Shown: positions 7,948 to 13,608 of the stretch, piece after piece | How the letters are laid out: each line of letters begins with the position of its first letter | Numbering within the stretch: the first letter of the stretch is position 1 | Assembly: GCF_009901565.1 (NCBI RefSeq) | Contig: NZ_WXEW01000013.1 | Span: 62,001 to 126,000 of the forward strand | Direction of reading: 5' to 3' | DNA from: Herbidospora solisilvae | GTDB taxonomy: Bacteria; Actinomycetota; Actinomycetes; Streptosporangiales; Streptosporangiaceae | DNA: 64,000 nt | The notes under the pieces: model-generated | What the model was told of the DNA's origin: nothing | Database searches by the model: none | The model's input: only the letters and a program-made list of their open reading frames with translations | Made by a program: the position numbers and the translations under genes

Positions 7948-8029
7948 CCGCCGGTTCCTCCTGTAGGTCACCGCTACTCGGGATGATCGGAAGTGCAGCC
8001 GCGATACTACGGGCCGACATAGGCGCAAG

Positions 8030-8099
8030 CTAGAGGAACGCCCAACTCGTCTAGTTCGCGTATAAGCCCGCTAGACGCCAAGGCTAAGAACCGGGCTAG
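8030..8099. promoter_or_regulatory. Four CTAG motifs between divergent operons
   Basis: CTAG, a rare tetramer in high-GC DNA, occurs at 8030, 8051, 8071 and 8096. The first three are spaced 21 and 20 bp (two helical turns); the third and fourth are 25 bp apart. One sits in the inverted repeat AACT-n5-AGTT (8044-8056). The stretch separates the HTH-kinase gene from the transfer operon and may hold both promoters and a shared operator. Confidence 0.45.
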
Positions 8100-8190
8100 G
8101 GATTAGTGATGGGGGTTTTCGCGGGATTTCGGTGAACTTGAGGCACGCCAGACAGAAGGGCTGGCGAACCTCAGGAGGTGATCCGAGAAA

Positions 8191-8547
8191 ATGACCTACT
8201 ACGACCCCAATGAATTCCAGGCCCGCGAATTCGTCTCCGGATTGCGCCGGCTGGCGTATTTCCTCGAAAGGAATCGCGCCCTCCCCTCCCCGCTCAACGT
8301 CGACATGATCGTCTTCCCGCGAGGCGAGACCGACGAAGCACGCTGCGCGGAGGTCACCCGGATCGGTGCCGCCCTCCGGAGCGAGGTCCACCACGACCAT
8401 CACGGAAGCGGGCACTGCCGGACCAGCAAGAGTTTCGGCGGAGTCAGCTACACGGCCGTGGCCATCTCGACCAGAGCCCGCGCCCGACACGACGCCCTCA
8501 TGTCCTACGACGGCTCGATCCACCCCACCGACGCGGACGCGTGGTGA
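8191..8547 (+). CDS. Hypothetical AICE protein, first gene of the transfer operon
   Basis: A 118-residue protein with a strong ribosome site (AGGAGGTGA, 8 nt before the ATG). It starts MTYYDPNEFQAREFVSGLRRLAYFL without a signal peptide or membrane segment, and has a His-rich middle (EVHHDHHGSGHCRTSKSFGG) that could bind metal. I cannot name a domain. The following five genes are spaced within 10-50 nt or overlap, so it heads an operon that ends with the DNA translocase gene. A role in transfer, intracolony spread or its control is likely from context only. Confidence 0.75.
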   Translation: MTYYDPNEFQAREFVSGLRRLAYFLERNRALPSPLNVDMIVFPRGETDEARCAEVTRIGAALRSEVHHDHHGSGHCRTSKSFGGVSYTAVAISTRARARHDALMSYDGSIHPTDADAW

Positions 8548-8555
8548 CGAGCCCG

Positions 8556-8705
8556 ATGCGCATCCCCGGAACACGCGGCCACCGATGCCGCTGCGGAGGA
8601 GTCGCCGATCTCGGCTCCATCGTCTGCCGCAAGTGCCTCGCCCGCTACCGCTGGCGCCGTCGCAAGGCCCCCTACCCCGGAGAGGAGGACCTCCCGTGTT
8701 CCTGA
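8556..8705 (+). CDS. 49-residue Cys-rich small protein (zinc-ribbon-like)
   Basis: A short frame from ATG 8556 to TGA 8705. It has CRCGG near the N-terminus and CRKC in the middle, four cysteines suited to one zinc ion, then a basic tail (RYRWRRRKAPYPGEEDLP). It begins 8 nt after the preceding stop and overlaps the next gene by 10 nt, typical of tightly packed AICE operons. The basic tail hints at nucleic-acid contact. The function is unknown. Confidence 0.6.
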   Translation: MRIPGTRGHRCRCGGVADLGSIVCRKCLARYRWRRRKAPYPGEEDLPCS

Positions 8706-8902
8706 TCATCGCCTTCGGTGGCGCGGTCGGCCTCGTGACCGCCGTCGTGGCCGTGCTGTGCATGTCCGCCGAGATCCGCCGCGACGACCGCACCCGCGTC
8801 AGCATCCACCACGCCCCGGACTCCGCTCCCTGCGCCATGACGCGCCGAGTCTCGGGTCTGGTCGTCCTCGACCCGTCGCCGGCCGCCCTGAGGAGGAGGT
8901 GA
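8696..8902 (+). CDS. Small membrane protein of the transfer operon
   Basis: A 68-residue protein from GTG 8696, which has GGAGG about 7 nt upstream, inside the end of the preceding gene. Residues 2-22 are a single hydrophobic helix (FLIIAFGGAVGLVTAVVAVL), followed by a polar tail of about 45 residues with basic patches. Small hydrophobic Spd-type proteins that promote intramycelial plasmid spread are encoded at this position in many AICEs; similarity to those is by context, not motif. Confidence 0.6.
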   Translation: MFLIIAFGGAVGLVTAVVAVLCMSAEIRRDDRTRVSIHHAPDSAPCAMTRRVSGLVVLDPSPAALRRR

Positions 8903-8908
8903 ATCCCT

Positions 8909-9103
8909 TTGGTGGTCTCCGTCTCCCTGGTGCTGTTGCTCGGTGTCGCCCTGCTGATCGCGCTCCGCTACACCCGGCTCCGTCTCTGGCACGCGGCGGT
9001 GAGCGTGGCGTTCGGCTTCTGTCTCGGCAAGTCCGTCGCCACGCCCGAGTTCGAGAACGTCATGAGCACGCTCACCAGAGTCTTCAAGCTCCTCATCGGC
9101 TGA
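8909..9103 (+). CDS. Small membrane protein, Spd-like by context
   Basis: A 64-residue protein starting at TTG 8909 or GTG 8912, shortly after an AGGAGGAGGTGA run. Two hydrophobic segments (VVSVSLVLLLGVALLIALRY and LWHAAVSVAFGFCLGK) are followed by an amphipathic tail ending VFKLLIG. It resembles the short hydrophobic spread proteins of Streptomyces plasmids in size, composition and position. I cannot place it in a named family. Confidence 0.6.
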   Translation: MVVSVSLVLLLGVALLIALRYTRLRLWHAAVSVAFGFCLGKSVATPEFENVMSTLTRVFKLLIG

Positions 9104-9154
9104 ACGTCCACATCGTCAACGCTCCCGGGGCCACGCGCCCCGGGAGGAAAGGGG

Positions 9155-9502
9155 GTGGTCATCACGTCGACCACACGGCCCATCCGACAGACCGACCTTC
9201 AGGAGGTCCGCGACCACCACGCCTACCTCATCCGGTTCGCCGACCAACCGTCCGCGCGCCCCTTCGTCTCCGCTCTCCTCACCACTCCCCACGGGTCGGC
9301 CCTCGCCAGCGTCCTCATCGCCGTTCCCGACCTGTGCGACGAGATCGAGCGACTCCGCGAGACCTTGACCGCCCTCCGCCTCGACCACCACAACCTCATC
9401 GCCGCCGTCCGCGCCACTCTCGCCGCCCACCGCGAGGGCGAAGACGATCCGCTCTACTACGTGCGGGACGAACTGTCGGCTCAGTGTGGCGAGGTTCTAT
9501 GA
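9155..9502 (+). CDS. Hypothetical AICE protein upstream of the translocase
   Basis: A 115-residue soluble protein from GTG 9155, with an AGGAAAGGGG purine run just upstream. It is mostly helical; the middle (CDEIERLRETLTALRLDHHN) looks like a short coiled coil. Its stop overlaps the ATG of the translocase gene by 4 nt (ATGA), so the two are translated together, which suggests a transfer accessory protein. Confidence 0.7.
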   Translation: MVITSTTRPIRQTDLQEVRDHHAYLIRFADQPSARPFVSALLTTPHGSALASVLIAVPDLCDEIERLRETLTALRLDHHNLIAAVRATLAAHREGEDDPLYYVRDELSAQCGEVL

Positions 9503-11283
9503 GGGCCCGTCACCTGTCCCGTTCCCAGGTCCGCCGCATGCGCCGGTACGGCGTCGAGCCCATGTTGATGATCGACGCGAACATGCAGTTCGGGCCCCTC
9601 GCCATCACGCTCGTCATCTCGTGGCTGTGGCGACGACGCTCGGAACTGGGCCCGCTGCTGATCTCCGGACTGACCGTGCTCACGGGTGCCACCGTGCACG
9701 TCACCCGTCCGGAATGGGCTCAACCGATCATCGTCAGTACCGGCGTCGCCGTCGCCCTGGTCGCCATGCTCGGAGGTACGGCGCTTCGTCTACGCGTCAG
9801 CGAACGCGTGTACGCGGCGCTCACCGTCGCCTGCGTCGGTAGCTGGGTCGCTTTCGCCGGCGCGTACGGCCCGTTCAACCCGCCGATGCCCGCACTCCTG
9901 GCGGCGGGAACGCTGCTCCTGGCGTTGCCGTGGTGGGTCCATCGTCGCCGCCGTACCCGGGTGCGCGTTGAACGCACGTTGGCCGCGTGGCCGGAGATCT
10001 CCCACGCCATCGGCCTCACCGGTTCCCGCGTGCAATCGGCGTTCGTCGACCTGTGGGGGTACCGCGCCCGCATCGGCCTCGCCCGGGGCCAGACCGTGGA
10101 ACACGCCATGGGACGCATCCCCGAGATCGAGTCAGCGTTGGGCACCCGCCGTGGTGCCGTCCGCGTCCAGCCGATACCCGAGCGAGCCAACCGGATGGAA
10201 ATCCGGGTGATCGAGACCGACCCGCACGCCGACGCCATCGGCTGGACCGGCCCGTCCGTCACCTCGATCAACGACCCGATCGAACTGGGCGTCTTCGAAG
10301 ACGGCACTCCGGTACGGGTCTCGTTCCTCCGCCGGCACGGCCTGTTCGGCGGAGTCTCCGGATCGGGCAAGAGCGGCGGGCAGAACGTCCTACTCGGCAA
10401 CCTCACCGCGTGCGCCGACACGATCGTGTGGGGCGTCGACCTCAAACGCGGCATGGAGCTGCTCCCGTGGGCATCCTGCCTCGACCGCATCGCCACCACT
10501 CCGCGGGAAGCCGAAGCCCTGTTCCGCGATGCCGTGGCCATCCTCGACGGCCGCGCCGAGATGCTCGCCATGCAGGGGTTACGCGTCTGGGAACCCACCC
10601 CCGACGCGCCGGCGCTCGTCATCGTCACCGACGAGTACGCCGAACTGTCCGACGAAGCACCCATAGCACTGGCACACGCCGACTCCATCGCCCGACGTGG
10701 CCGCGCCCCCGCCGTCCAACTCGTCATCGCCACCCAACGCCCATCCCAGAAGACCATGGGCAACAGCGCCGTCCGATCCCAGATGGACATCAGAGTCAGC
10801 TACCGCGTCCGCGAACGCCGTGACGTCGACCTGATCCTTGGACAGGGCATGCACAAGGCCGGCTGGCACGCCGACAAGCTCGACGCCCCCGGCAAGTTCC
10901 TCATCAGCTCACCCGAACACGACATCCCACGCCGCGCACGCGGCTACCTCCTCGAAGACGACACCGTTCAACGCGCCGCACAACGTCACGCCGACCGACG
11001 CCCTGCCCTCGACGAGATCTCGCGCCAAGCGCTCGACAACGTCCACCCCGACGAGCCGCGCGAACCGCCCAACCGCAAGAGCGCCCACGACGCCGACGCG
11101 GCTCTGCTGGCCGCCCTGCACGACGCTCCCGACGAGGGAATCGGATTGGCGGATCTGCTGTCAGCGACCGGCATGAGCCGCGCCACGCTCTACCGCCGTC
11201 TCGCCCAACTCGAAGACGAGGGACGCGCCCGACAGACCAGACGCGGACGCTGGCGCGCGACCGACAGTCATCACAACCCGTAA
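9499..11283 (+). CDS. FtsK/SpoIIIE-type conjugal DNA translocase (TraB/TraSA-like)
   Basis: A 594-residue motor for double-stranded DNA transfer between hyphae. The N-terminus has four hydrophobic helices (residues about 30-150: ITLVISWLW, LLISGLTVLTGA, IIVSTGVAVALVAMLGG, ALLAAGTLLLALPWW). The FtsK-like ATPase has Walker A GVSGSGKS (285-292) and Walker B VIVTDEYAEL (about 374), with an arginine-rich IATQRPSQ motif after it. The C-terminal 60 residues form a winged helix (LLSATGMSRATLYRRLAQLE), the module that reads short repeats in plasmid clt loci in the TraB family. Start: ATG 9499, overlapping the preceding stop. Directly behind the gene lies a run of 8-bp repeats. AICEs of this type transfer double-stranded DNA with this one protein, without a relaxase. 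Confidence 0.93.
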   Translation: MRARHLSRSQVRRMRRYGVEPMLMIDANMQFGPLAITLVISWLWRRRSELGPLLISGLTVLTGATVHVTRPEWAQPIIVSTGVAVALVAMLGGTALRLRVSERVYAALTVACVGSWVAFAGAYGPFNPPMPALLAAGTLLLALPWWVHRRRRTRVRVERTLAAWPEISHAIGLTGSRVQSAFVDLWGYRARIGLARGQTVEHAMGRIPEIESALGTRRGAVRVQPIPERANRMEIRVIETDPHADAIGWTGPSVTSINDPIELGVFEDGTPVRVSFLRRHGLFGGVSGSGKSGGQNVLLGNLTACADTIVWGVDLKRGMELLPWASCLDRIATTPREAEALFRDAVAILDGRAEMLAMQGLRVWEPTPDAPALVIVTDEYAELSDEAPIALAHADSIARRGRAPAVQLVIATQRPSQKTMGNSAVRSQMDIRVSYRVRERRDVDLILGQGMHKAGWHADKLDAPGKFLISSPEHDIPRRARGYLLEDDTVQRAAQRHADRRPALDEISRQALDNVHPDEPREPPNRKSAHDADAALLAALHDAPDEGIGLADLLSATGMSRATLYRRLAQLEDEGRARQTRRGRWRATDSHHNP

Positions 11284-11284
11284 T

Positions 11285-11366
11285 CGTCTCAACGTCTCAA
11301 TGTCTCATCGTCTCGCGCGCGTCTGCACATAGGCGTGAGACGAACGCTGAGACGAACCCGTGAGAC
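11285..11366. repeat. Candidate clt locus: 8-bp tandem repeats and inverted copies
   Basis: Starting 2 nt after the translocase stop codon, GTCTC recurs with an exact 8-bp period at 11286, 11294, 11302 and 11310 (units CGTCTCAA, CGTCTCAA, TGTCTCAT, CGTCTCGC). After 23 bp its complement GAGAC follows at 11337, 11349 and 11362. In pSVH1-type plasmids the TraB recognition sequences are 8-bp direct repeats at the end of traB. Position and period match that; the repeat sequence is its own. Confidence 0.7.
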
Positions 11367-11452
11367 AAACACACACAGTAACCAAGAGAGGTGATCGCCA
11401 GACGACAACCAGACACCTCGGGGTGACGCCCGGGGGAGAGGAGGTGATCAAT

Positions 11453-11617
11453 ATGCAGGCGTACACGGTCGAACAGGTCGCCAAGATCCTCAACATCGGA
11501 CGCGACAAGGTCTACGCGCTTCTCCGTACGAAGCAGCTCAACAGCATCAAGATCGGCAAGCTCCGCCGCATCACCGACCAGCACCTTTCCGACTTCATCT
11601 CCTCACTCGAAGAGTGA
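11453..11617 (+). CDS. xis: Excisionase-type helix-turn-helix protein
   Basis: A 54-residue protein beginning MQAYTVEQVAKILNIGRDKV and continuing through the LLRTKQLNSIKIGKLRR recognition part of a MerR-like/HTH_17 excisionase fold. The ATG at 11453 follows GAGGAGGTGATCAAT, an ideal ribosome site, so I reject the upstream frame extension to 11360. It is expected to bind the att region and turn integrase towards excision. It lies upstream of the ribbon-helix-helix and int genes and could share part of their transcript, though a 159-nt gap with operator-like motifs follows it. Confidence 0.88.
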   Translation: MQAYTVEQVAKILNIGRDKVYALLRTKQLNSIKIGKLRRITDQHLSDFISSLEE

Positions 11618-11651
11618 AGCGGTATAGAGCAGTATGCAGCGCCATACCGCT
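11618..11651. promoter_or_regulatory. Inverted AGCGGTAT/ATACCGCT pair upstream of the int genes
   Basis: AGCGGTAT at 11618-11625 and its reverse complement ATACCGCT at 11644-11651 flank an 18-bp centre. The same 8-mer lies at 5322-5329 ahead of the element's GntR gene. I infer a GntR operator controlling the ribbon-helix-helix and int genes. Confidence 0.5.
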
Positions 11652-11776
11652 GTGCTACGTTGCGCTACAGACCCCCTGACGCGCCGACCGGAGACCGGCC
11701 GGAAAGTCCCGAGGTCAGAGGCCATAGATAGCTCCGTCGGCACGCACCCCATCGCAACCACGAGAGGAGGCATCTC

Positions 11777-11953
11777 ATGTCGAGCGACCGCACCACGTTG
11801 CCGGCCGTGCGGGTCGGGACCGCGTTCAAAGCGCGCCTCACCCGCTACGCCGAATCGCAGGAACGCGACGTGTCGTGGGTGATCCGGAAGGCGATCGAGG
11901 AGTACCTCACGAGCCACGAGGAGGCATCACATGTCCAAGATCATGATCGGTAA
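11777..11953 (+). CDS. Ribbon-helix-helix DNA-binding protein
   Basis: A 58-residue frame with AGAGGAGG 9 nt before the ATG. The core (LPAVRVGTAFKARLTRYAES, then DVSWVIRKAIEEYL) has the strand-helix-helix pattern of Arc/CopG/MetJ proteins, which bind DNA as dimers. It overlaps the first 23 nt of int, in another frame, so translation of the two is linked. Likely roles are autoregulation of the int operon or an architectural part in recombination. The DNA site cannot be named from this sequence. Confidence 0.75.
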   Translation: MSSDRTTLPAVRVGTAFKARLTRYAESQERDVSWVIRKAIEEYLTSHEEASHVQDHDR

Positions 11954-13112
11954 GTACGAGGGCACCATCTATCCCGAGGGGAACGGCTTCACCGGAGCCG
12001 TCTCCCTCGGGTTCGGCGCGGACGGCCGTCGCCAGCGACTCAAGCGCAAAGGCAAGACGAAGACCGATGTGAAGGACAAGCTCATTGAGGCCGTCAAGGA
12101 CCTGGAGCTTGGCATCAAGAGCCCCGAGCGCTACACGGTGGGCGAGGCCGTCACCGACTGGTTGACCAGCGGACTCAAGGACCAGAGCGAGAGAACCGTC
12201 GACACCCTCCGCCGCCTCGCCGAAAAGCACGTCATCCCGAAGATCGGCAAGGCCAAACTCAAGACGCTCCGCGCCGATGACGTCGACAAGTGGTTAGAAG
12301 GGCTCAAGGCCGTCTTGTCGACGAGCACGATTCACCGCGTGCACTCCATCCTGAAGCGCGCCATCCGGCACGCTGAGGCCAGAGACATGGTCGGCAGGAA
12401 CGTCGCCGAACTGGTCACCGCACCGAAGGGAAAGACGGGCCGTCCGAGCAAGGCGCTCACGTTTGCTCAGGCGACGGCCGTCCTCGAAGCGGCGGAATCG
12501 TCGGGCTTGCACGCTTACATCGTGCTCAGCCTCATGACGGGCGTCCGCACCGAAGAGGCCCGCGCGCTGCAATGGGATCACGTCGTCGCGTGGGTGCCGG
12601 GGGAGGGCTGGCAGCCCGTTACCAAGGTCGGGTTCGACCACCAGCGGTTCGCCATTTACGTGTGGCGGGCCGATCGCGTCGGGGGAGACACCAAGACCCC
12701 CACCTCACGCCGCACGCTCGAAGTCCCCGCTCAGGTTGGGGCCGCGTTGCGACGGCACCACGCACGACAGGCCAAACAGAAGCTCCGCGCGGGCAAGGCG
12801 TGGCAGGAACACGGCGTGGTGTTCTCCACCCGCACCGGAACCCCGAAGGACGCCGCCAACGTCCGCAAGTCGTTCCAGCGCATCACCGCGAGCGCCGGCC
12901 TCGACGGTACGTGGACCCCACGCGAACTCCGCCACTCTTTCGTCTCGATCATGAGCGCTTATGGCGTCCGTATCGAGACGATCGCCGATCTTGTCGGCCA
13001 CGCCGGCACCCGTGTCACAGAGTCCGTCTACCGACTCCAGCTCAGCCCGGAGATCACCCAAGGCGCGGAAGCGATGAACGAGATCTTCGGTAGTCGGGAG
13101 AAGTCCGCCTGA
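11931..13112 (+). CDS. int: Tyrosine-family site-specific integrase
   Basis: A 393-residue recombinase for integration at tRNA-Val. It has an N-terminal AP2-like/arm-binding part (basic, LKRKGKTKTDVKDKLIEAV), a SAM-like core-binding domain (about 70-160) and a catalytic domain. Catalytic residues are visible: Arg206 (TGVRTEE), Arg334 (PRELRHSF), His357 (LVGHAG) and the nucleophile Tyr367 (SVYRL). The His of the HxxR box is replaced by Arg331; from memory this PRELRH form is frequent among actinobacterial integrases. The gene ends 89 bp before attR, with putative arm repeats right after its stop codon, and it is convergent with tRNA-Val across a terminator. Confidence 0.95.
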   Translation: MSKIMIGKYEGTIYPEGNGFTGAVSLGFGADGRRQRLKRKGKTKTDVKDKLIEAVKDLELGIKSPERYTVGEAVTDWLTSGLKDQSERTVDTLRRLAEKHVIPKIGKAKLKTLRADDVDKWLEGLKAVLSTSTIHRVHSILKRAIRHAEARDMVGRNVAELVTAPKGKTGRPSKALTFAQATAVLEAAESSGLHAYIVLSLMTGVRTEEARALQWDHVVAWVPGEGWQPVTKVGFDHQRFAIYVWRADRVGGDTKTPTSRRTLEVPAQVGAALRRHHARQAKQKLRAGKAWQEHGVVFSTRTGTPKDAANVRKSFQRITASAGLDGTWTPRELRHSFVSIMSAYGVRIETIADLVGHAGTRVTESVYRLQLSPEITQGAEAMNEIFGSREKSA

Positions 13113-13114
13113 GT

Positions 13115-13134
13115 TGGCTCCCGGATTGGCTCCC
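13115..13134 (+). repeat. Two direct TGGCTCCC repeats (candidate right integrase arm sites)
   Basis: TGGCTCCC at 13115-13122 and 13127-13134 (12-bp period) begins 3 nt after the int stop codon. The same 8-mer in the same orientation occurs three times inside the left end (1524-1553). Confidence 0.6.
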
Positions 13135-13151
13135 CGCGACCTTCTAAGATC

Positions 13152-13182
13152 AAAAAAGGGCCCCGGATAATCTCCGGAACCC
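13152..13182 (-). terminator. Intrinsic terminator of tRNA-Val, carried by the element
   Basis: On the minus strand a stem pairs GGG with CCC and CCGG with CCGG around AGATTAT, followed by TTTTTT (13157-13152). It sits 19 bp beyond the 3' end of tRNA-Val, between it and the convergent int gene. Because it lies inside the element, insertion swapped the tRNA's original downstream region for this one. Confidence 0.75.
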
Positions 13183-13200
13183 TTAGTGACCTGCGGCTAT

Positions 13201-13250
13201 CTGGTGGACGATACAGGGATTGAACCTGTGACCTCTTCCGTGTCAGGGAA
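13201..13250. repeat. attR: 3' part of the intact tRNA-Val
   Basis: This is identical over 50 bp to 1371-1420. It covers the tRNA from the anticodon loop to the CCA end plus one base. The identity starts and stops exactly here (T versus C at the base before, G versus A after). The element supplied this copy, restoring a complete tRNA. Confidence 0.95.
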
Positions 13251-13276
13251 GCGCTCTCCCGCTGAGCTAATCGTCC
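13202..13276 (-). tRNA. tRNA-Val(GAC)
   Basis: A complete 75-nt cloverleaf including an encoded CCA: acceptor GGACGAT/ATCGTCC, D arm GCTC/GAGC, anticodon stem CTTCC/GGAAG with loop CTGACAC (anticodon GAC), T stem ACAGG/CCTGT with loop TTCAATC. It is the AICE target and its 3' part is attR. Confidence 0.97.
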
Positions 13277-13286
13277 AAGCAAACTT

Positions 13287-13364
13287 CCGAGCGGAAGACG
13301 GGATTCGAACCCGCGACCCTCACCTTGGCAAGGTGATGCTCTACCCCTGAGCCACTTCCGCGTG
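13287..13364 (-). repeat. 78-bp duplicated tRNA-Gly unit, copy 1
   Basis: The 78 bp at 13287-13364 recur exactly at 13505-13582; flanking bases differ. The repeat barely extends beyond the tRNA itself, so it is a recent or gene-converted tRNA duplication. Confidence 0.85.
13290..13361 (-). tRNA. tRNA-Gly(GCC), copy 1
   Basis: A 72-nt cloverleaf without encoded CCA: acceptor GCGGAAG/CTTCCGC, anticodon stem CACCT/AGGTG with loop TGCC (anticodon GCC), T loop TTCGAAT. It is identical to the copy at 13508-13579, within a 78-bp repeat. Confidence 0.96.
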
Positions 13365-13435
13365 GTCGCCTCGGATTTACCTCCGCGACACCTGTCTTAC
13401 TCTAGCGGACTTCACGAGACTCCGTGACGACCTCG

Positions 13436-13506
13436 AGGTGGAGACGGGATTTGAACCCGTGTACGCGGCTTTGCAGGCCGCTGCCTCGCCTCTCGGCCAC
13501 TCCACC
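13436..13506 (-). tRNA. tRNA-Cys(GCA)
   Basis: A 71-nt cloverleaf: acceptor GGTGGAG/CTCCACC, anticodon stem CGGC/GCCG with loop CTGCAAA (anticodon GCA), T arm ACGGG/CCCGT with loop TTCAAAT. There is no encoded CCA. It is flanked on both sides by identical tRNA-Gly genes. Confidence 0.96.
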
Positions 13507-13507
13507 G

Positions 13508-13579
13508 AGCGGAAGACGGGATTCGAACCCGCGACCCTCACCTTGGCAAGGTGATGCTCTACCCCTGAGCCACTTCCGC
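13508..13579 (-). tRNA. tRNA-Gly(GCC), copy 2
   Basis: This is identical to 13290-13361. It is the first gene of the Gly-Cys-Gly-Val cluster in transcription order and is separated from tRNA-Cys by a single base. Confidence 0.96.
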
Positions 13580-13608
13580 GTGATCCGCCGTTCCCTTCCG
13601 GGTCGGCC

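Larger units (their letters stand above)
1371..13250. mobile_element. Actinomycete integrative and conjugative element (AICE) in tRNA-Val
   Basis: An exact 50-bp direct repeat bounds 11.8 kb of DNA. The right copy is the 3' part of an intact tRNA-Val; the left copy is a displaced tRNA fragment. The tyrosine integrase gene ends about 90 bp from the intact tRNA, as is usual for tRNA-targeting elements. Between the repeats lie an excisionase-like gene, a GntR regulator, small transfer-type genes and an FtsK/TraB-type translocase, the standard AICE parts (pSAM2-like, established knowledge). No RepSA-type or primase-polymerase replication gene was seen. The left 3.4 kb is visibly lower in GC, and I read it as cargo. 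Confidence 0.93.

Noticed and set aside
11285-11366. Reading the repeat cluster as a transcription terminator of the transfer operon
   Set aside because: The GTCTC and GAGAC units could pair, but the 8-bp period, the unequal spacing and lack of a T-tract fit a protein-binding array better.
1371-13250. Prophage instead of AICE
   Set aside because: No capsid, terminase, portal, tail or lysis genes; the FtsK/TraB-type translocase and GntR regulator fit an AICE.
13287-13582. Two identical 78-bp repeats that could suggest a CRISPR or insertion footprint
   Set aside because: Each repeat is a complete tRNA-Gly(GCC) gene; no spacer pattern or cas gene is present.
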